The notes: generated by a model from the letters alone, not told the origin. Shown: positions 1-6,936, counted from the stretch's first letter. The stretch: DNA of 11,380 bases from Chryseobacterium sp. (GCA_030146295.1 JASLCD010000127.1:1-11380), one strand, 5' to 3'. Numbers and translations: made by a program.

Positions 1-2
1 CC

Positions 3-1001
3 ATGAACAATAACCGAAGAAGTTTTATAAAAAAACTGGGAATTGCAACAGCAGCACTTGCCGTAAACCCACTGGATCTGATGGCTGCCGAATTACCTGA
101 ACCTACTGTTACCACAGCCAACAAACCGATTGTCCTTTCCACCTGGAATTTCGGATTGAAAGCCAATGAAGAAGCATGGACAATTCTTGGAAAAGGAGGA
201 AAAGCTCTGGATGCTGTAGAAAAAGGAGTTCGTCTTGTAGAATTGGATCCTAAAGAAAGAAGTGTTGGGTATGGAGGCCGTCCGGACAGAGACGGAAGAG
301 TAACGCTGGATGCCTGCATCATGGATGAAAATTATAATATTGGTTCCGTTGCATGTCTGGAGCATGTGAAAAATCCTATTTCTGTGGCCAGAGCGGTAAT
401 GGAAAAAACGCCACACGTGATGCTGGTAGGAGACGGAGCATTGCAGTTTGCCCTTTCACAAGGATTTAAAAAAGAAAATCTTCTTACCCCGGAATCAGTA
501 AAAGAATGGAAAGAATGGTTAAAAACCAGTCAGTACAAACCCATTGCCAATATTGAAAATCATGACACCATAGGGATGATTGCGTTGGATGCACAAGGAA
601 ATCTTTCCGGTGCATGTACTACCAGCGGAATGGCTTTTAAAATGCATGGCAGAGTAGGAGATTCCCCGATAATCGGTGCAGGTCTGTTTGTAGATAATGA
701 AGTGGGAGCTGCTACAGCAACAGGTCATGGTGAAGAAGTAATAAGAACCGTGGGAACCCATCTCGTAGTGGAACTGATGAGACAAGGCAGAAATCCACAG
801 GAAGCCTGTAAAGAAGCCGTAGACAGAATTGTAAAAATTGCTCAGCGAAGAAACAAAAACCTTAAAGATATCCAGGTAGGTTTTATTGCGATCAATAAAA
901 ACGGAGAATATGGTTCTTACTGTATTCAGGACGGATTCAACTTTGCAGTGTATGATCAGAAGGGAAACCGACTTGAAAAACCGGAATTTGCTTTAAAATA
1001 A
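3..1001 (+). CDS. Glycosylasparaginase (N4-(beta-N-acetylglucosaminyl)-L-asparaginase), Tat-exported
   Basis: Ntn-hydrolase that cleaves the GlcNAc-Asn bond of glycoasparagine, the last step in breaking down N-linked glycopeptides. The 332-residue protein has the expected family length. The precursor should self-cleave between D188 and T189 in the HDTIG motif, freeing Thr189 as the N-terminal nucleophile of the beta chain. Residues matching those known from the Elizabethkingia (Flavobacterium) meningoseptica enzyme occur at a constant offset of 37: W48, T189, T207, R217, D220, T240 and G241, so the active site looks intact. The N-terminus has a twin-arginine signal (NRRSFIK at 4-10), a hydrophobic stretch, and a likely cleavage site near MAA/E (27-30), which implies periplasmic or secreted location. 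The ATG lies 2 bases from the window edge, so its ribosome site and promoter are not visible; the signal peptide directly after it supports this start. A terminator-like hairpin follows the stop. Confidence 0.93.
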   Translation: MNNNRRSFIKKLGIATAALAVNPLDLMAAELPEPTVTTANKPIVLSTWNFGLKANEEAWTILGKGGKALDAVEKGVRLVELDPKERSVGYGGRPDRDGRVTLDACIMDENYNIGSVACLEHVKNPISVARAVMEKTPHVMLVGDGALQFALSQGFKKENLLTPESVKEWKEWLKTSQYKPIANIENHDTIGMIALDAQGNLSGACTTSGMAFKMHGRVGDSPIIGAGLFVDNEVGAATATGHGEEVIRTVGTHLVVELMRQGRNPQEACKEAVDRIVKIAQRRNKNLKDIQVGFIAINKNGEYGSYCIQDGFNFAVYDQKGNRLEKPEFALK

Positions 1002-1020
1002 ACAAATTGAAATTCAATAG

Positions 1021-1042
1021 AAATGGGCTTTAGCCCATTTTT
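1021..1042 (+). terminator. Terminator-like hairpin after the glycosylasparaginase gene
   Basis: AAATGGGCT (1021-1029) pairs perfectly with AGCCCATTT (1032-1040), giving a stem of 8-9 bp with a 2-4 nt loop (TTTA in the 8-bp form). A run of five T (1038-1042) follows. It begins 19 bp after the stop codon at 1001. The shape fits a factor-independent terminator, although the core GGGCTTTAGCCC may also be a dispersed intergenic repeat of this genus. Confidence 0.6.
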
Positions 1043-1054
1043 AATAACATAAAG

Positions 1055-1074
1055 AGCCATTCTGGCTTTAGCCA
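1055..1074. repeat. Second GGCTTTAGCC-type hairpin
   Basis: TGGCT (1063-1067) pairs with AGCCA (1070-1074). An alternative partner AGCCA lies at 1055-1059, so two mutually exclusive small hairpins are possible. The GGCTTTAGCC core is shared with the hairpin at 1021-1040, making an imperfect tandem of the same motif in the gap between the glycosylasparaginase and the lipoprotein gene. It ends 16 bp before the next ATG and could affect translation initiation; that is inference. Confidence 0.4.
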
Positions 1075-1090
1075 AAACTTAAAACAAAAT

Positions 1091-1645
1091 ATGAAAAGAA
1101 CAATTATCGCTTCCTTATTTCTGATTATCGCATGCAAAGAAGAAAAAAAGGAGACCAACAATGCTGCCGAGCCACAGCAGGTACAAGAAAAAGTAGTTTT
1201 GAATAATGCTTCCAATGAAGCAGAAGATGCAAAAAAATGGCTGGAAAAAAGTATCGTTAATTACTTTAAGGCAGATCTTGGAAGCGAAGCGATGGAGATG
1301 CAGAAGATCACAACCAAAGACTATTTTGATTATAAAACGGATGCCATGAACGTCGATTTGGATGTTGATGGAAGCCTTACGGAAAAAGAATTTCAGAATA
1401 AATGGAAATCTAAATTTGATACCGATAAAGCAGGTGTGGGGGTAGGATTTCTGATCAATGCACAGGACTGGATCAATATTGAAGTCGGAAGCTGTGATTT
1501 GAAATCTTCGTCAAAAGATGAATATACCTTTGATGTTGTGTTAAGGGATGATGGTGCTAAAGCTAAATATCCCTCTGTAATAAAAGTAGTAAAAGAAAAC
1601 GGTTCTTTTCTGATTGCAGATGTACTGCAGGATGAGCCCAAATAA
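1091..1645 (+). CDS. Putative lipoprotein with an EF-hand-like loop, function unknown
   Basis: I do not recognise a named family. The 184-residue protein starts with a short lipoprotein signal (MKRTIIASLFLIIAC), with I12-I13-A14 before Cys15 as lipobox, so it should be lipidated and membrane-anchored. The residues after the Cys are KEEKKE, resembling the Lys-plus-acidic surface-export signal described for Bacteroidetes lipoproteins. A low-complexity linker (about 16-45) leads to a mixed alpha/beta domain (about 46-181). Residues 89-100 (DLDVDGSLTEKE) match the 12-residue canonical EF-hand loop at positions 1, 3, 5, 6, 8 and 12, and are followed by a likely helix (FQNKWKSKF). A single Cys135 remains in the mature domain. 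An NTF2-like or DUF3828-like fold is possible but unproven. The start is the ATG directly ahead of the signal peptide. cutC follows 19 bp downstream, probably in the same transcript. Confidence 0.8.
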   Translation: MKRTIIASLFLIIACKEEKKETNNAAEPQQVQEKVVLNNASNEAEDAKKWLEKSIVNYFKADLGSEAMEMQKITTKDYFDYKTDAMNVDLDVDGSLTEKEFQNKWKSKFDTDKAGVGVGFLINAQDWINIEVGSCDLKSSSKDEYTFDVVLRDDGAKAKYPSVIKVVKENGSFLIADVLQDEPK

Positions 1646-1664
1646 AAATAAAAAGGTACAATAA

Positions 1665-2327
1665 ATGTCAAAAATAGAAATAGCGTGTTTTAATTCTGAA
1701 TCAGCGATTATTGCTTTTGAAAATGGAGCAGACAGGATAGAATTGTGTGACGGTCTCAGTGAAGGAGGAACCACTCCGGATTTTGAAGCTATGAAAAAGC
1801 TTCGTGAAAAAATCAATATCCCGATTTTTGTAATGATCCGTCCGAGAGGGGGAGATTTTACCTATTCCGATTCCGAATTTGAACAGATGAAAAATGATTT
1901 GATTCATCTGAAATCCTTACGTGCAGATGGTTTTGTATTCGGTATTCTGGATGAAAATGATGAGGTGAATATGGAGCAGAATAAAGTTTTGACAGAACTG
2001 GCAGCACCGCTTCCGTGTACTTTTCACCGTGCTTTTGACCGTGCGGCAAGTCTGGAAGAATCTTTGGAAAAAGTAATCGGGTGTGGCTTTACAACCATTC
2101 TTACTTCCGGGCAGAAACCCAATGTATCGGAAGGAAAAGAAAACCTGAAGAAACTGGTTGAGCTTTCCAACGGAAGAATAGAAATTCTTGTTGGAGGCGG
2201 ATTGCGATCATCTAATATTGAAGGAATAAGAGAGGTTACAAAAGCCACTTACTTCCATTCTTCGGCTATTACTGATGGGGGAGCTTTTGCAAATCCGGAT
2301 GAGGTGGTTGCGTTGAAGAGTAAGTAA
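1665..2327 (+). CDS. cutC: CutC family TIM-barrel protein
   Basis: CutC family (PF03932), a predicted cytoplasmic TIM barrel with no signal peptide. Family hallmarks are present in order: GADRIELCDGLSEGGTTP (21-38), MIRPRGGDFTYS (57-68), DGFVFGIL (88-95), HRAFD (121-125), LTSG (146-149) and the phosphate-site-like GGGLRSSN (177-184). At 220 residues it is somewhat shorter than the E. coli protein (about 248). The family was named for copper homeostasis, but in E. coli the copper phenotype was traced to the sRNA MicL made from the cutC 3' end, so the biochemical role is open. The ATG is preceded by AAAAGG (1651-1656), a plausible weak ribosome site. Spacing of 19 bp from the lipoprotein gene suggests co-transcription. 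Its position between two N-glycan-degrading enzymes hints at a sugar-related role; that is inference. Confidence 0.92.
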   Translation: MSKIEIACFNSESAIIAFENGADRIELCDGLSEGGTTPDFEAMKKLREKINIPIFVMIRPRGGDFTYSDSEFEQMKNDLIHLKSLRADGFVFGILDENDEVNMEQNKVLTELAAPLPCTFHRAFDRAASLEESLEKVIGCGFTTILTSGQKPNVSEGKENLKKLVELSNGRIEILVGGGLRSSNIEGIREVTKATYFHSSAITDGGAFANPDEVVALKSK

Positions 2328-2344
2328 TACATTATATACGCTTA

Positions 2345-2415
2345 TTTGTCATTCCAAGAGCAGTGGGAACCTAAATCCTTATAATAGAGATTCCTTCGTA
2401 CCTCGGAATGGCAAA
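2345..2415. repeat. Inverted repeat between cutC and the beta-mannosidase gene
   Basis: TTTGTCATTCC (2345-2355) pairs with GGAATGGCAAA (2405-2415): 11 pairs including one G-T wobble, enclosing 49 bases. The inner part holds a smaller pairing, AATC (2374-2377) with GATT (2389-2392). The arm sequence GTCATTCC and the inner AGATTCCTTCGTACCTCGGAATG resemble the dispersed intergenic palindromes common in Bacteroidetes genomes; this is from memory, not a search. It begins 17 bp after the cutC stop and could form an RNA hairpin that ends or stabilises that transcript. There is no T-run after it. Confidence 0.5.
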
Positions 2416-2422
2416 ATCACTG

Positions 2423-2437
2423 GTATTGTAACAATAC
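2423..2437. promoter_or_regulatory. Perfect 15-bp palindrome upstream of the beta-mannosidase, candidate operator
   Basis: GTATTGT (2423-2429), one central A, then ACAATAC (2431-2437) forms a perfect inverted repeat ending 15 bp before the ATG at 2453. No T-run follows, so a terminator is unlikely. Placement next to the start codon fits a repressor or activator site for the mannosidase, or a small hairpin near the ribosome site. No clear TAnnTTTG promoter element was found beside it. Confidence 0.35.
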
Positions 2438-2452
2438 AAAACAAATTTATTG

Positions 2453-4918
2453 ATGAATAGAACGATCCTTTTTGCTTTCCTTTTAACACAGAATATCCTT
2501 TTTGCACAGTTTTCACAAAGAAATTTGTCCACTGAAAACTGGCAGTTCAAAAATTCAAAAGATCAAAACTGGCTTCCTGCAAAAGTTCCGGGAACCGTTC
2601 ATCTGGACTTAATGGACAATAAGATGATTCCGGATCCTTTTAAAGATGAAAATGAGAAAAAAGTACAATGGGTAGAAAATGAAGATTGGAATTACCAGAC
2701 TTCATTTGTTGTTTCATCTCAGGAATTAAAGAATGATAATATTGATCTGGTTTTTAACGGATTGGATACGTTTTCTGAAATTTATCTGAATGGAAAGCTG
2801 CTCAGGAAAACAGACAATATGTTCAGGAAATGGAATATTCCTGTGAAAGAATATCTGAAAGCAGGTAATAATGCATTGCAGATTAAGTTTACATCTGCTG
2901 TGAATACCGGAAAAGAACTGGCAAAAAAAGTTCCGTTTACCATGCCGGAATCACCAAGAAGTTTTGTGAGAAAAGCACAATATCAGTTTGGGTGGGATTG
3001 GGGACCAAGATTGGTTACCGCTGGAATCTGGAAAGATGTTGCATTAGAATTCTGGAATAATGCCAAAATTATTACCGTTAAAGATATTCAGAGTAACTCT
3101 GAAAAAACCTCTGATTTACATTTTGAGGTAGAAATTTATGCTCAAAATGCGGGAGATTATACCTTAGATCTTAATAAAATCCACCAAAAAGTATCATTAC
3201 AAAAGGGGATTAATACAATATCACTACCTTATGAAACCAAAGGGATGAAGCTTTGGCAGCCTAACGGGCGTGGCGAAGCTAATCTTTATGATTTTAAAAT
3301 AAAACTTTCAAAAGACCTTAACAATATTGATGTTAAAGACATCAGGATAGGATTAAGAACCGTAGAATTGATTCAGGAAAAAGACGAAAAAGGAAAGTCA
3401 TTTTATTTTAAAGTGAATGGAAATCCGTTGTATATCAAAGGAACCAACTGGATTCCGGGAGATAGTTTTTCACCCAGAATGACCAAAGAAAAATATCAGA
3501 AACTGATCAAAGACACCAAGGATGCCAATATGAATATGATCCGTATCTGGGGTGGCGGTATTTATGAAGATGATGAATTTTACAAAGCCTGCGATGAAAA
3601 CGGAATCTTAGTTTGGCAGGATTTTATGTTTGCAGGAAGTTTTTACCCTGCGGACGAAGCATTTTTAAACAATGTAAAAGAAGAAGTAAAAGATCAGGTC
3701 AACAGACTTCAGAATCACCCATCTATTGCTTTGTGGTGTGGGAATAATGAAATTGATGAAGCTATTGTCAACTGGGGATATCAGAAACAGTTCAAATATT
3801 CAAAAAATGATTCACTGCAGGTTTGGAAAGACTATAAAAAATTATTCCATGAGGTCATTCCCAATGCATTGGCAGAAAACCTGAAGTCAGATAAAAATAT
3901 ATATTGGCCAAGTTCTCCGTCTATCGGCTGGGGGCATAAGGAAAGCCTTACAGAAGGAGATTCTCACTATTGGGGCGTTTGGTGGGGCGAGCAGCCATTT
4001 GAAATTTATAACGAAAAAGTAGGACGTTTCATGTCTGAATACGGTTTTCAGGGAACGCCAAGCCTTGAAGCTATAAAATCCATGTTCTCAGGAATTCCGG
4101 ATTTAAATCTGCAAAATGCAACTATCAAGGCACATGAAAAACACGCCAGAGGTTGGGATATTATGAATGAATATCTGAAACGTGATTATAAAATCCCAAC
4201 TGAGTTTGTTCAGTATAATTACGTTTCACAGCTGCTGCAGGCAAGAGGTATGCAGATTGCCATTGAGGCTCACCGCCGTGCAAAACCTTATAATATGGGA
4301 ACACTGTATTGGCAGCTCAACGACTGTTGGCCGGTAGTTTCATGGTCTTCCATTGATTATCTTGGAAACTGGAAAGCCTTCCATTATCAGGCAAAAAGAA
4401 GCTTCGAGCCTGTTTTGGTATCAATAGCCGAGACAGATAAAAGCTATGACGTTTATCTGATAAGTGACCTTATGAAAGCGTTGAAAGTGGATACGAAGTT
4501 TGAACTCATGGATTTTAAAGGAAAAACACTTTGGAAAGCCAATCAGTCAGATGTTGTAAATACCGATGTAAGTAAGAAAATCAGAAGCATAAATAAATCG
4601 GAATTGGCACCGTTTAATCTGTCGGAAGTCGTTTTAAAGATCAGTTCCGAAAAGGATGCAACATTTCAAAAGCTGTTCTTTTTTAATCAGCCGAAAGATC
4701 TGAAACTTTCAAAACCCAATATCCGAATCAGAAAAATATCATCAACTGAAATTGAAATTTCAACAGATGTCCTTGCAAAAGATATTTATTTGATTGGAGA
4801 TACTCATTTCAGTGATAATTTCTTTGATTTGTTACCAGAAACTTCAAAAAGAATAACACTCTCAAAACCTTTGGAAAATATAGAATTAATGAGTCTTTGG
4901 GATGTGATGAAAGAGTAA
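2453..4918 (+). CDS. Exported GH2 beta-mannosidase
   Basis: Hydrolyses terminal beta-linked mannose, notably the Man-beta-1,4-GlcNAc bond left in the N-glycan core after alpha-mannosidases act; mannan oligosaccharides are another possible substrate. With the ATG at 2453 the product has 821 residues, normal for the family. A Sec signal peptide (1-18, cleavage near LFA/Q) predicts periplasmic or secreted location. Domain order is the GH2 sugar-binding jelly roll (about 20-200, including PGTVHLDL), an immunoglobulin-like domain (about 200-305), a TIM barrel (about 305-650) and C-terminal beta-sandwich regions. The catalytic acid/base is E433 in WCGNNE and the nucleophile E529 in SEYGFQ. A TTG three bases upstream is also in frame, but the ATG is preferred. 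A 15-bp palindrome lies just upstream and a strong terminator downstream. Its nearest functional partner is the glycosylasparaginase at 3-1001. GH2 membership is certain; mannosidase specificity rests on the NNE and SEYGFQ motifs and the N-terminal pattern. Confidence 0.93.
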   Translation: MNRTILFAFLLTQNILFAQFSQRNLSTENWQFKNSKDQNWLPAKVPGTVHLDLMDNKMIPDPFKDENEKKVQWVENEDWNYQTSFVVSSQELKNDNIDLVFNGLDTFSEIYLNGKLLRKTDNMFRKWNIPVKEYLKAGNNALQIKFTSAVNTGKELAKKVPFTMPESPRSFVRKAQYQFGWDWGPRLVTAGIWKDVALEFWNNAKIITVKDIQSNSEKTSDLHFEVEIYAQNAGDYTLDLNKIHQKVSLQKGINTISLPYETKGMKLWQPNGRGEANLYDFKIKLSKDLNNIDVKDIRIGLRTVELIQEKDEKGKSFYFKVNGNPLYIKGTNWIPGDSFSPRMTKEKYQKLIKDTKDANMNMIRIWGGGIYEDDEFYKACDENGILVWQDFMFAGSFYPADEAFLNNVKEEVKDQVNRLQNHPSIALWCGNNEIDEAIVNWGYQKQFKYSKNDSLQVWKDYKKLFHEVIPNALAENLKSDKNIYWPSSPSIGWGHKESLTEGDSHYWGVWWGEQPFEIYNEKVGRFMSEYGFQGTPSLEAIKSMFSGIPDLNLQNATIKAHEKHARGWDIMNEYLKRDYKIPTEFVQYNYVSQLLQARGMQIAIEAHRRAKPYNMGTLYWQLNDCWPVVSWSSIDYLGNWKAFHYQAKRSFEPVLVSIAETDKSYDVYLISDLMKALKVDTKFELMDFKGKTLWKANQSDVVNTDVSKKIRSINKSELAPFNLSEVVLKISSEKDATFQKLFFFNQPKDLKLSKPNIRIRKISSTEIEISTDVLAKDIYLIGDTHFSDNFFDLLPETSKRITLSKPLENIELMSLWDVMKE

Positions 4919-4960
4919 TGATTATTTCCAGAATATTAATTCGGAATAATCCATAAAAAT

Positions 4961-4991
4961 AAAAGAGCTATCCTTTACGATAGCTCTTTTT
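4961..4991. terminator. Bidirectional terminator between convergent genes
   Basis: AAAAGAGCTATC (4961-4972), loop CTTTAC, GATAGCTCTTTT (4979-4990): a perfect 12-bp stem ending in T on the + strand (4987-4991) and, read on the - strand, followed by a T-rich stretch. It sits between the + strand beta-mannosidase and the end of the - strand DJ-1/PfpI gene, so it should end transcription in both directions. Confidence 0.9.
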
Positions 4992-5040
4992 GATAGTATA
5001 GTGAAATTTAAACAATAATTTTACCAGATTGTAGGGTATT

Positions 5041-5808
5041 TTAGTTTTCGATCAGCCATTGTTCTACTGCTTTTGAAAAATCAGCAATATCAATAGGATG
5101 TCTGCTGGTAATCAGGTTACCATCCACCACTACAGGAACATCGGATACAATACCTCCCGCATTTTTAAGGTCGACCTGGATATTCCAGTAGCCGGTCAGT
5201 CTTTTGCCTTCTATAATTTCAGCAGAGATCAGTACCACTGTTGCATGACAGATGGCAGAAACCAGTTTACCTGAAGCGTTGAAATCCTGAACGAATTTTA
5301 CAACCTCTTTATCATGACGAAGGTTATCCGGATTCCAGGCACCTCCCGGAATGAAAACAGCATCGTAATCTTCCACCTTGATCTGATCTACAGTACGGTC
5401 TACTTTTATCCATCCCACAGGCTGCAGATATTGGATCGCCATGATATGGGTCTTAGCCATGTCTTCAGGCATGCTCAATCCTAAATTTGCCGGAGCTGGA
5501 GTATATTTGGGAGCAATGATATCCACATGGGCACCCAGTTCACGGAAGTACCATGCAGGACCTGTTAATTCAATTTCCTCGAAACCATCTGAAGAAATAA
5601 TGGCAATTCTTTTCCCTTCCAATGTTTTCTCAGTTACAGGAGTGAAGAAGAAATCTCTTACTTTTTCGTTTCCCGGAGCATTCAGAAACTGAGGCAGAGG
5701 AAAGCTTCCTACAGCAGTTTTTGAGGATAGTTGCGTTAGTATTTCTAGTTGTCTTGAGATTGTTTGTTGTGAAGATGCTCCATTTTGAGCATTTACATTT
5801 GTTTCCAT
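5041..5808 (-). CDS. DJ-1/PfpI family protein (type 1 glutamine amidotransferase-like)
   Basis: Member of the DJ-1/PfpI superfamily, which includes proteases, chaperones, glyoxalases and proposed deglycases acting on reactive carbonyls. The 255-residue protein has the core at about 66-253. The nucleophile-elbow motif AICHA places the reactive Cys at 187 with His188. The acidic partner motif GFEEIEL lies at 75-81, and IPGGAW at 153-158 forms the oxyanion-side loop. About 60 residues precede the core, with no signal peptide or clear hydrophobic segment; a role for this extension is unknown. A 30-residue loop around 103-132 (PAPANLGLSMPEDMAKTHIM) is also larger than in minimal family members. 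The start lies 3 bp after the alkene reductase stop, so the two genes are one operon and probably translationally coupled. The exact reaction cannot be read from the sequence. Confidence 0.88.
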   Translation of the reverse strand: METNVNAQNGASSQQTISRQLEILTQLSSKTAVGSFPLPQFLNAPGNEKVRDFFFTPVTEKTLEGKRIAIISSDGFEEIELTGPAWYFRELGAHVDIIAPKYTPAPANLGLSMPEDMAKTHIMAIQYLQPVGWIKVDRTVDQIKVEDYDAVFIPGGAWNPDNLRHDKEVVKFVQDFNASGKLVSAICHATVVLISAEIIEGKRLTGYWNIQVDLKNAGGIVSDVPVVVDGNLITSRHPIDIADFSKAVEQWLIEN

Positions 5809-5811
5809 ATT

Positions 5812-6936
5812 TTAATGATTTAAATGTTCGTTTGATTGTTGTTGATTGTATAATTCCCAGTCCAGATAACCTTCCATGGTAAGTCCGTAGTGAAGTTCTC
5901 TTTTGGGAGGAGTAAGTTCCCAGTTGTTTTCAAGACGTTCCACAAGGTCAGGATTGGAAATAAATGCTTCTCCGAATGCTGCAATATCAATCACGCCTTC
6001 ATTGATCAGTTTTTCAGATTTTTCTCTGTCCATTCCTCCGGCAAGGATGATGACCCCATCATACCAGTTGCGGAAACGTTTCATAAAATCTTCAGGTAAT
6101 GCAAAACTTCCTCTCGACTTTTGGTCCATAATGTGGACGTAAACGATATTTCTTTTGGAAAGTTCTTTGGCCAAATATTCATAAGTAGCCTCTATTTCAT
6201 CATAATATGGCATTTCGTACAATCCGCCATACGGTGTTAAACGGATAGCCACTTTATCAGCACCAATGGCAGCAATGGCAGAGTCCACGATTTCAAGCAA
6301 AAAGCGGGAACGGTTTTCTATACTTCCACCATATTCATCCTTACGGGTATTCACAAACGGATTCAGGAACTGCTCAATAAGATATCCGTTGGCTCCATGA
6401 AGTTCAATTCCGTCAAAACCAGCTTTTACAGCATTTACTGCCGCTGAAGTAAAATCCTGAACAATCTGTTTTACTTCATCAGTAGCCAATGCACGTGGCT
6501 TGGAATTAATTACAAAACCTTCTTTTCCATTTTCATCATATCCCCATGCATGAGTTTCACCTGCCTGAATATCGGAAGAGGAAACAGGAGCTTGCCCGCC
6601 TGGTTGGATGGTCACGTGAGAAACACGTCCTACATGCCATAATTGAGTAAAAATTTTGCTTCCTTTTTGATGAACGGCTTCAGTAACCAATTTCCAGCCT
6701 TCTACCTGCTCATCCGTATATAATCCGGGAATATGAAGAACTCCTTTGGAAGTAGGAGAGATTGCCGTACCTTCTGTAATGATAAGCCCTGTACTGGTAC
6801 GTTTTGCATAATATTCAGCGTTGAAGTCTTTTGGAATTCCGTCCTCATTTCGGGCTCTTGTCATAGGAGCCATAGCAATTCTGTTTTTAAGGTTGAGTGA
6901 ACCGATACTTGCTTCTTTAAAAATATTAATATTCAT
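5812..6936 (-). CDS. Old Yellow Enzyme family alkene reductase (FMN, NAD(P)H)
   Basis: Flavoprotein that reduces activated C=C bonds in compounds such as enones, maleimides and some nitro compounds; cytoplasmic, with no signal peptide. The 374 residues form a single FMN-binding TIM barrel, the usual length for NemA-like enzymes. Visible sites are APMTR (23-27, flavin contact at T26), the FMN-contacting Gln98 in TQLWH, and HGANGY (180-185) with His180 and Asn183 binding the substrate and Tyr185 as proton donor. R232 in IRLTP and LAGG (298-301) contact the flavin. The motif usually seen as (Y/F)GR with Arg near the FMN phosphate reads FGE here (Glu323). The start ATG is followed directly by the conserved barrel opening. 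It is first in a two-gene operon with the DJ-1/PfpI gene. The E. coli relative nemA is induced by electrophiles through NemR; no regulator gene is present here. Confidence 0.92.
   Translation of the reverse strand: MNINIFKEASIGSLNLKNRIAMAPMTRARNEDGIPKDFNAEYYAKRTSTGLIITEGTAISPTSKGVLHIPGLYTDEQVEGWKLVTEAVHQKGSKIFTQLWHVGRVSHVTIQPGGQAPVSSSDIQAGETHAWGYDENGKEGFVINSKPRALATDEVKQIVQDFTSAAVNAVKAGFDGIELHGANGYLIEQFLNPFVNTRKDEYGGSIENRSRFLLEIVDSAIAAIGADKVAIRLTPYGGLYEMPYYDEIEATYEYLAKELSKRNIVYVHIMDQKSRGSFALPEDFMKRFRNWYDGVIILAGGMDREKSEKLINEGVIDIAAFGEAFISNPDLVERLENNWELTPPKRELHYGLTMEGYLDWELYNQQQSNEHLNH

Noticed and set aside
2380..2385. TATAAT as a -10 promoter box for the beta-mannosidase
   Set aside because: Bacteroidetes housekeeping promoters use TAnnTTTG, not TATAAT, and this hexamer lies inside the dispersed-type inverted repeat.
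2450..2452. TTG as start of the beta-mannosidase
   Set aside because: An ATG follows immediately at 2453 and gives an ordinary Sec signal peptide; the TTG adds only one residue.
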